Shown here one piece after another: positions 14,638 through 19,346 of a stretch of 19,346 nucleotides of DNA (its first letter is position 1; every line of letters begins with the position of its first letter). The notes under the pieces were generated by a model. It made no database searches. It worked only from the letters and a program-made list of their open reading frames with translations, and was not told where the DNA came from. Made by a program: the position numbers and the translations under genes. The stretch covers positions 1-19,346 of the forward strand of contig SKVI01000127.1 in the NCBI GenBank assembly GCA_007129525.1. Reading direction: 5' to 3'. This DNA comes from Gemmatimonadota bacterium. Its GTDB lineage: Bacteria > Gemmatimonadota > Gemmatimonadetes > Longimicrobiales > Gaopeijiaceae.

Positions 14638-16305
14638 ATGATTCGTCGTATACCCTCCCTCCTTCCGCTGCTTCTCCTGGTATTTCTCCCCGCCACGGGG
14701 GACCTCGGAGCACAGCAGGGCGAACGGACCTTCACCCCCTTCTCGGAACGCACCTCCGAACGGGGCGACCTGAGTGCCCAGGAAGAAGTCTTCCTCGGGG
14801 CCCTGGAAGCCATCCGGGACTTCGCGCTGGTGGCCGAACCGGACTCGGCGCTCTGGGAGAAGGCCATCAAGGGCCTCATCCAGGAGCTGGGCGACCCGTA
14901 TGCCGAGGTGCTGACTCCCGAGCAGGTGCGAGCCTTCCAGGAAGAAAGCACGGGCAACTACGCCGGGATCGGCGTCCAGATCACCGAGCTGAACGAACGG
15001 GTGACCATTACCGCCGTCTTCCGCGACACCCCGGCCTACCAGGAGGGTCTCCTGGTGGGAGACCAGATCGTCGGGGTAGATGGAGAAGACACCCGGGACT
15101 GGACCGTATCCGAAGCTTCGGACCAGATCCGGGGCGAGATCGGCACCGAGGTGGTGGTCACCGTCCAGCGGGAGGGAATCGCTCAGCCGATCCCTCATAC
15201 CATCCGACGAGACCAGGTGCACATTCCCGCTGTGACGTCGGAGCGGGTTTTCGGCGGCCTCGGCTACATCCATCTGGATCGGGTGGCCCGGGAATCGGCA
15301 GCGGAGGTGGATTCGGTCCTCGCGGAGCTGGATGACGCGCCCGGCCTCATTCTGGACCTCAGGGGAAATCCCGGCGGATACCTGGACGAGTCGCTGAACC
15401 TGGCGGACCTCTTTCTGGATCGGGGGTCCACCCTGGTGACCACCCGTTCACGGCCCCCGGCGGGGACCGGGAACCTTCGGGAAGAATCCGCTTACGCCCG
15501 TCGCGCAGCCCGTGCACAAGACAAGCCGCTCATCGTTCTGGTGGACCGGTTCTCGGCCTCGGCTTCGGAGATCGTCGCCGGCGCCCTCCAGGATCACGAC
15601 CGGGCGCTGGTTCTAGGTGAACGAACCTTCGGTAAGGGGAGCGTGCAGACCGTCATTCCCCTGCCGGCCGACCACATGATCCGGCTCACCAGCGGCGAGT
15701 GGTACACCCCTCTGGGTCGCTCCCTGAACCGCCCCCGGAACCAGGATGGCCGGGTCATCGAGCCCGACTCCATCCCTCGTTTCACCTCCGAGGCAGGTCG
15801 GACCATCTGGGGTGGCGGCGGTGTGTATCCGGACCTCGTGGTTCCCAACGACACCCTCACCACCTCAGAGCAGCAATTCCTGACCGCCGCCGTCGAAGCC
15901 GAGATCTCGATGGCCCAACGGGTCCAGGAGGCCGCGTTCAACGTGGCACAGGAGGTCCGGGACTCCGGAGAGGTCCCCGACCGCTTCCCCCAGGACCGGC
16001 TTGACGCCTTCCTGGACGACCTGGCTGCCGACGGGATCTCCAGGGACCTCCTGAACTCGGAGGTGCGGGACTACCTGGACTGGCGACTGGAGGTGGTCCT
16101 CTTCCAACGGCTGGACCGGACCGACCGGGCCCTTCAGGCCCGAGCCCGTCGGGATTCCACCCTGGCCAGGGCGGTGGAGCTCCTGGGACAGGCCGCGACC
16201 CCCGCCGAGCTCTTCTCCCTGGTTCCCGAAGCGGAGCGGCCCAGCCCCGCCGATCAGGTGGAGGCCGACGAGGAGACGGACCCCCAGCTGCCCCGCGAGC
16301 GCTAA
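14638..16305 (+). CDS. S41 family C-terminal processing peptidase (CtpA/Prc-like) with PDZ domain
   Basis: Exported serine protease that typically trims or degrades envelope proteins from their C-termini. From the ATG at 14638 it has 555 residues: a signal peptide (MIRRIPSLLPLLLLVFLPATG, cleavage near 25), a PDZ domain (about 105-180, GVQITELNERVTI and GDQIVGVDGED), and an S41 core with LDLRGNPGGY (239-248), catalytic Ser308 in FSASASE and Lys333 in FGKGSVQ. The 25-residue Ser-Lys spacing matches the family. Residues 405-555 form an acidic C-terminal extension. The frame opens earlier, with an ATG at 14527, but that would add 37 Arg/Pro-rich residues before the signal sequence; a GTG at 14626 is also possible. 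It is the only plus-strand gene here and converges on xerD. The signal sequence places it in the periplasm or inner membrane. Confidence 0.93.
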   Translation: MIRRIPSLLPLLLLVFLPATGDLGAQQGERTFTPFSERTSERGDLSAQEEVFLGALEAIRDFALVAEPDSALWEKAIKGLIQELGDPYAEVLTPEQVRAFQEESTGNYAGIGVQITELNERVTITAVFRDTPAYQEGLLVGDQIVGVDGEDTRDWTVSEASDQIRGEIGTEVVVTVQREGIAQPIPHTIRRDQVHIPAVTSERVFGGLGYIHLDRVARESAAEVDSVLAELDDAPGLILDLRGNPGGYLDESLNLADLFLDRGSTLVTTRSRPPAGTGNLREESAYARRAARAQDKPLIVLVDRFSASASEIVAGALQDHDRALVLGERTFGKGSVQTVIPLPADHMIRLTSGEWYTPLGRSLNRPRNQDGRVIEPDSIPRFTSEAGRTIWGGGGVYPDLVVPNDTLTTSEQQFLTAAVEAEISMAQRVQEAAFNVAQEVRDSGEVPDRFPQDRLDAFLDDLAADGISRDLLNSEVRDYLDWRLEVVLFQRLDRTDRALQARARRDSTLARAVELLGQAATPAELFSLVPEAERPSPADQVEADEETDPQLPRER

Positions 16306-17219
16306 CCCCGGGGGTGGTGTCGGCGATGCACGTCCCGGAGGTACTCCCGATCGATGTGGGTGTATATTTGCGTCGTGGAGATGTCCGAATGCCCCAGCAG
16401 CTCCTGAACAGCCACCAGGTCCGCCCCTCCTTCCAGCAGGTGCGTGGCGAAGGTGTGTCTCAGGGTATGGGGCGAGACCTTCCTGCCGATGCCGGCGGAT
16501 TCGGCTGAGTCCTTCACCAGCGACCAGACCCACATGCGACTCAGGGGTCGCCCTCTCTGGTTCAGAAAGAGGATTCCCTCGCTCTCGCCCCGGTCCAGGC
16601 GGGGCCTCAGGTGCTGGAGGTAGCGCAGCAGCGTCTCCGCCGCGGTCCGGCCGAACGGGACGATGCGTTCCTTTCGGCCTTTGCCGGTGACCACCACCAG
16701 CCTCTCATCGAGGTCCACGTCCACCACCCGGACGCCCAGCAGCTCCGAAACCCGAACGCCTGTGGCGTAGAAGAGCTCCAGGATGGCCCGGTCCCTCCAG
16801 TACGCCGGCCGATCCGGTGACGGCGCATCCAGGAGGGCTTCCACCTCGTCCCGGGACAGCACGTTGGGGAGCGTGCGGCCGATCTGGGGCGAATCCAGCC
16901 GTTCGGTGGGATCGGCTTCCAGGATTCCCTCCTCCAGAAGGAACCCGAAGTAGGCCCGGGTCGACGACACCAGCCGGCGGATGGAGGCGGGGGCTCGGCC
17001 CACATCCTTCAGGTGGTAGAGGTGTTCCCGTAGGTCCTGGTGCCCCACGAGGTGGGGTTCCTCGACACCCCGGGCGACGAGAAACCGGGTGAGCTGCTCG
17101 AGGTCGTTCACATACGCCCGGACGGTGGACTCGGCCAGGCCCCGTTCCAGCCCCAGGTAGTCGGCAAACTCCTCCAGCCGGAATGCCGCTGCCTGATCCA
17201 TCCCACCCGATGCCGCCAC
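16302..17219 (-). CDS. xerD: Site-specific tyrosine recombinase XerD
   Basis: Tyrosine recombinase that, with XerC, resolves chromosome dimers at dif. The 305-residue protein has the N-terminal core-binding SAM-like domain (about 10-95) and the catalytic domain (about 115-295). All catalytic residues are present: Arg156 (TGVRVSELL), Lys180 (TGKGRKER), His251 and Arg254 (SPHTLRHTFATHLL), His277 (LLGHSDISTTQIYTH) and Tyr286. Length and sequence fit a housekeeping XerC/D and not a phage or integron integrase; XerD is favoured over XerC by overall motif style only. The GTG start at 17219 is fixed by a GGAGG seven bases upstream that overlaps the ispF end. Its stop codon overlaps that of the convergent protease. 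No att sites or cassettes are seen next to it. Confidence 0.93.
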   Translation of the reverse strand: MAASGGMDQAAAFRLEEFADYLGLERGLAESTVRAYVNDLEQLTRFLVARGVEEPHLVGHQDLREHLYHLKDVGRAPASIRRLVSSTRAYFGFLLEEGILEADPTERLDSPQIGRTLPNVLSRDEVEALLDAPSPDRPAYWRDRAILELFYATGVRVSELLGVRVVDVDLDERLVVVTGKGRKERIVPFGRTAAETLLRYLQHLRPRLDRGESEGILFLNQRGRPLSRMWVWSLVKDSAESAGIGRKVSPHTLRHTFATHLLEGGADLVAVQELLGHSDISTTQIYTHIDREYLRDVHRRHHPRG

Positions 17220-17223
17220 CTTC

Positions 17224-17703
17224 TCACCTCCGGTCCCGGTCGAGGAGGGCCACGGCGTGCACCGCGAGCCCTTCCTCCCTTCCCTCCCAGCCCATCCCCT
17301 CGTTGGTCTTTCCCTTGACCGACACGTCGTCCGGCTCGACGGCCAGGGCCGCCGCCAACGACTTTCGGATCTCGGCGGCCACCGGCCCGATGCGCGGCCT
17401 CTCCGTGACCACCGTGAGGTCTACGTTCACGATCCTGTAGCCGGCCTCGTGCACCAGGGACACCGCCCGACGCAGGAGCTCCATGGAGTCGGCTCCCCGC
17501 CACTGTTCGTCCCCCGGCGGAAAATGTGTGCCGATGTCTCCCAGCGCTCCGGCCCCCAGTACGGCATCGGTGACGGCATGCGCCACGGCATCACCGTCGG
17601 AAAAACCCAGGAGGCCCGGGGAATTGGGGATCTGGACCCCACCGAGCACGCATGGTCGGTCAGGGTCGAAGCGGTGCGAGTCGTAGCCGAGGCCGATTCT
17701 CAC
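17224..17703 (-). CDS. ispF: 2-C-methyl-D-erythritol 2,4-cyclodiphosphate synthase
   Basis: Cyclises CDP-methylerythritol phosphate in the MEP isoprenoid pathway; works as a cytoplasmic trimer. The 159-residue length is typical. Zinc ligands Asp8 and His10 (GYDSHRF) and His42 (SDGDAVAHA) are present, as are the GDIGTHFPP loop (55-63), the ADS motif (71-73) and VKGKTNEGMGWEGREEG (128-144). Position 34, usually His before SDGD, is Phe here. The start is GTG at 17703, with only a weak GGTGGCGG upstream. It follows fabF by 45 bases and leads into xerD with a four-base gap, so it is probably carried on the acpP-fabF transcript. No ispD is present next to it, although ispD-ispF fusion or pairing is common in other bacteria. 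Confidence 0.95.
   Translation of the reverse strand: MRIGLGYDSHRFDPDRPCVLGGVQIPNSPGLLGFSDGDAVAHAVTDAVLGAGALGDIGTHFPPGDEQWRGADSMELLRRAVSLVHEAGYRIVNVDLTVVTERPRIGPVAAEIRKSLAAALAVEPDDVSVKGKTNEGMGWEGREEGLAVHAVALLDRDRR
17227..17231 (-). promoter_or_regulatory. Ribosome binding site of xerD (GGAGG)
   Basis: GGAGGTGA with seven bases between GGAGG and the GTG at 17219. The site includes the last sense codon of ispF and runs into its TGA stop, pointing to coupled translation of ispF and xerD. Confidence 0.75.
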
Positions 17704-17748
17704 TTGCCGCCACCCCGGACGGAAGGCTGCCCCGGGGCAGGATCCAAG

Positions 17749-19020
17749 TCAGTTCCCATCCCAGCGGCGAAAGGCAAGACACACGTTGTGGCCACCGAAC
17801 CCGAACGAGTTGGACAGAGCCACGCGGACAGGGCGCTCGCGTGCACCGTCGGAGGCGTAGTCCAGGTCACAGTCCGGATCCGGGTTCTGCAGGTTGATGG
17901 TGGGTGGAATCCGTCCCGACTGGCAGGCCAGCACCGAGATGATTCCCTCCACGGCTCCTGCGGCTCCCAGCAGATGTCCCGTCATGGACTTGGTGGAGCC
18001 CACCACCACGTCGTCGGCCCGATCACCCAGAACCGCACGGATGGCCGTGGTCTCGCTCCGGTCGTTGTGCGGCGTGGAGGTGCCGTGGGCGTTCACGTAG
18101 TCCACGTCACCAGGCTCCAGGCCTGCGTCGGAGAGAGCCATCCGCATGGCCGCCTGGGCGCCTCGCCCCCCGGGCGCCGGCGCCGTGATGTGGTGGGCGT
18201 CTGCGGAGAGGCCATACCCCACCACCTGACCCAGAATCCGTGCGCCCCGGGCTTCGGCCACCTCCCGGGACTCCAGGATCAGCGTTCCCGCCCCTTCCCC
18301 CATGACGAATCCGTCCCGGGTGGCGTCAAAAGGCCGGCTGGCCGTCGCCGGCTCGTCGTTCCGGGTCGACATGGCCTTCATGGCCGAAAAGCCCGCTATG
18401 GTCAGGGGCGTGATGGTGGCTTCGGTCCCTCCCGCGATGACGATTTCGGAGTCCCCCCGCTGGATGCTGCGAGCGGCTTCACCGATGGCATGAGCCGACG
18501 ACGCACAGGCCGAGACGGTGGTATAGTTCGCCCCTCGGGCCCCGTACCGAATGGAGATGAGACCGGGAGCGATGTCGGGAATGAACATGGGAACGAAGAA
18601 GGGGCTAACCCGTCCCGGTCCCCGCTCCAGGAGGGTCTTGCACTGATCTTCGAAAGTGGAGATGCCCCCGATTCCACTTCCGATGATGACGCCGAAGCGC
18701 TCTTCGGGGACGCCGTCGGGTGCACCGTCCAGACCCGCATCGCGCATGGCCTCATCGGTGGCCATCAGCGAGAGCTGAACGAACCGGTCGAACCGGCGAA
18801 TCTCCTTGGGATCCAGCACGTCCGACGGATCAAATCCCTTCACCTCACAGGCGATCCGGGTCGCGTACGCATCATCTGGCTCGAAGTGGGTGATGGGCCC
18901 TCCTCCGGATTCTCCCCGAAGGAGGGCGTTCCACGCGGTTTCGCGATCATTGCCCACCGGAGTGACCAGTCCCACACCGGTCACCACCACCTCCCGACCT
19001 GCTCCGTTATGCTGGGACAT
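17749..19020 (-). CDS. fabF: Beta-ketoacyl-ACP synthase II
   Basis: Elongates acyl-ACP with malonyl-ACP in type II fatty-acid synthesis. The 423-residue thiolase-fold enzyme has nucleophile Cys172 (VSACASSAHA), His312 (NAHGTSTPHND), Lys344 and His349 (STKSMTGHLLGAAGA) and the C-terminal glycine-rich NSFGFGGHN (404-412). Cys-His-His is the KAS I/II catalytic set, and the sequence around AHGTSTPHND fits FabF. The ATG at 19020 gives the usual short N-terminus before VVVTGVGLVTPVG; an ATG five codons earlier at 19035 is possible. It directly follows acpP, whose product carries its substrates, as in many bacteria. The next genes are ispF and xerD and not rnc, which often follows fabF. A small hairpin separates it from acpP. 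Confidence 0.97.
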   Translation of the reverse strand: MSQHNGAGREVVVTGVGLVTPVGNDRETAWNALLRGESGGGPITHFEPDDAYATRIACEVKGFDPSDVLDPKEIRRFDRFVQLSLMATDEAMRDAGLDGAPDGVPEERFGVIIGSGIGGISTFEDQCKTLLERGPGRVSPFFVPMFIPDIAPGLISIRYGARGANYTTVSACASSAHAIGEAARSIQRGDSEIVIAGGTEATITPLTIAGFSAMKAMSTRNDEPATASRPFDATRDGFVMGEGAGTLILESREVAEARGARILGQVVGYGLSADAHHITAPAPGGRGAQAAMRMALSDAGLEPGDVDYVNAHGTSTPHNDRSETTAIRAVLGDRADDVVVGSTKSMTGHLLGAAGAVEGIISVLACQSGRIPPTINLQNPDPDCDLDYASDGARERPVRVALSNSFGFGGHNVCLAFRRWDGN

Positions 19021-19054
19021 GGTCTCCCGTTCCATTGAATCGTGCCGTCATCAC

Positions 19055-19070
19055 CCTGATCAGCTTCAGG
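19055..19070 (-). repeat. Small inverted repeat at the acpP stop codon
   Basis: Minus strand CCTGA-AGCTGA-TCAGG, a five-base stem with six-base loop; the acpP TGA lies within the first arm. No T-run follows. It may stabilise the acpP message or reduce read-through into fabF, but a chance match cannot be excluded. Confidence 0.3.
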
Positions 19071-19308
19071 ATTCGGAGTTTTCTTCCAGGTACTTCACGG
19101 CCTCACCCACCGTCCGCATCTGCTCCGCATCCTCGTCGGGGATGTCCAGCCCGAACTCCTCCTCGAAGGCCATGACGAGCTCGACCGTATCCAGCGAGTC
19201 GGCCCCCAGGTCCTCCACGAAGGAGGCCTCCATGGTGACCTTCTCGGCCTCCACGCCGAGCTCGTTCACGATGATCTCCTTGACTCGTGCCTCGATGCTG
19301 TCCGCCAT
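19066..19308 (-). CDS. acpP: Acyl carrier protein
   Basis: Small acidic carrier that holds growing acyl chains on a 4'-phosphopantetheine arm; it also donates acyl groups for lipid A. The 80-residue protein is normal in length and has the attachment Ser38 in the motif LGADSLDTVELVMAFEEEF (34-52), preceded by VTMEASFVEDLG. Helix I (MADSIEARVKEIIVNELGV) and the C-terminal RTVGEAVKYLEEN are typical. The ATG at 19308 has AGAGG six bases upstream. fabF follows after a short gap. The 38 bases remaining to the window edge show a possible CATACT element but no complete promoter; the rest of the fab cluster, if present, lies outside. Confidence 0.98.
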   Translation of the reverse strand: MADSIEARVKEIIVNELGVEAEKVTMEASFVEDLGADSLDTVELVMAFEEEFGLDIPDEDAEQMRTVGEAVKYLEENSES

Positions 19309-19346
19309 TCTTCGCCTCTTGCGTTGAATGCTACCAGAGTATGAGA

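Noticed and set aside
16302..17219. Tyrosine recombinase as a sign of an integrated mobile element
   Set aside because: Length, motifs and coupling to ispF fit housekeeping XerD; no att repeats, cargo genes or tRNA are nearby.
17257..19038. 593-codon plus-strand open frame opposite fabF and ispF
   Set aside because: The minus strand carries complete, motif-rich FabF and IspF, so this is a shadow frame.

Overview
This is a gene-dense, high-GC bacterial segment with no plasmid, phage or insertion-sequence signature. Genes for KDO synthesis, LPS transport (LptA/B/C) and an O-antigen or exopolysaccharide-type sugar pathway show a Gram-negative (diderm) host. Several envelope-related proteins (LptA-like, LptB, RpoN) carry acidic insertions or tails. 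The gene order resembles the gammaproteobacterial kdsD-kdsC-lptC-lptA-lptB-rpoN locus but lacks hpf/ptsN and has kdsB-pyrG-kdsA fused upstream. A non-proteobacterial diderm such as Gemmatimonadota is a plausible host, but that is a weak inference.

Layout on the minus strand, right to left. acpP and fabF (fatty-acid synthesis), ispF (isoprenoid precursors) and xerD (chromosome dimer resolution) occupy about 19.3 to 16.3 kb. xerD meets a plus-strand S41 C-terminal-processing protease (14638-16305) head-on, and the two stop codons overlap. A 263-bp divergent intergenic region follows. Then a long minus-strand run begins: nadE, an orphan TrpG/PabA glutamine amidotransferase, a 143-bp gap, and kdsB-pyrG-kdsA-kdsC-kdsD-lptC-lptA-lptB-rpoN, followed by a GT2 glycosyltransferase, wecB and the first 24 codons of a GT4 glycosyltransferase at the left edge.

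The genes cooperate closely. PyrG makes the CTP that KdsB uses to activate KDO. KdsD, KdsA and KdsC make the KDO. LptB with LptC and LptA exports the finished LPS. GT2, WecB and GT4 supply surface-glycan sugars. Six junctions overlap by four bases or more and most others are only a few bases apart, so the run is probably one translationally coupled operon.

The most interesting regulatory signal is a good sigma-54 (-24/-12) promoter match in the 143-bp gap in front of kdsB. The operon it would drive encodes sigma-54 itself (rpoN), which suggests a feedback loop joining RpoN to LPS production. Nothing else points to a wholly new system. Other observations are protein-architecture variants (oversized acidic LptA-like protein, lipoprotein-type LptC, extended LptB), KdsA of the metal-dependent class, and small hairpins at stop codons in acpP-fabF and nadE-trpG.
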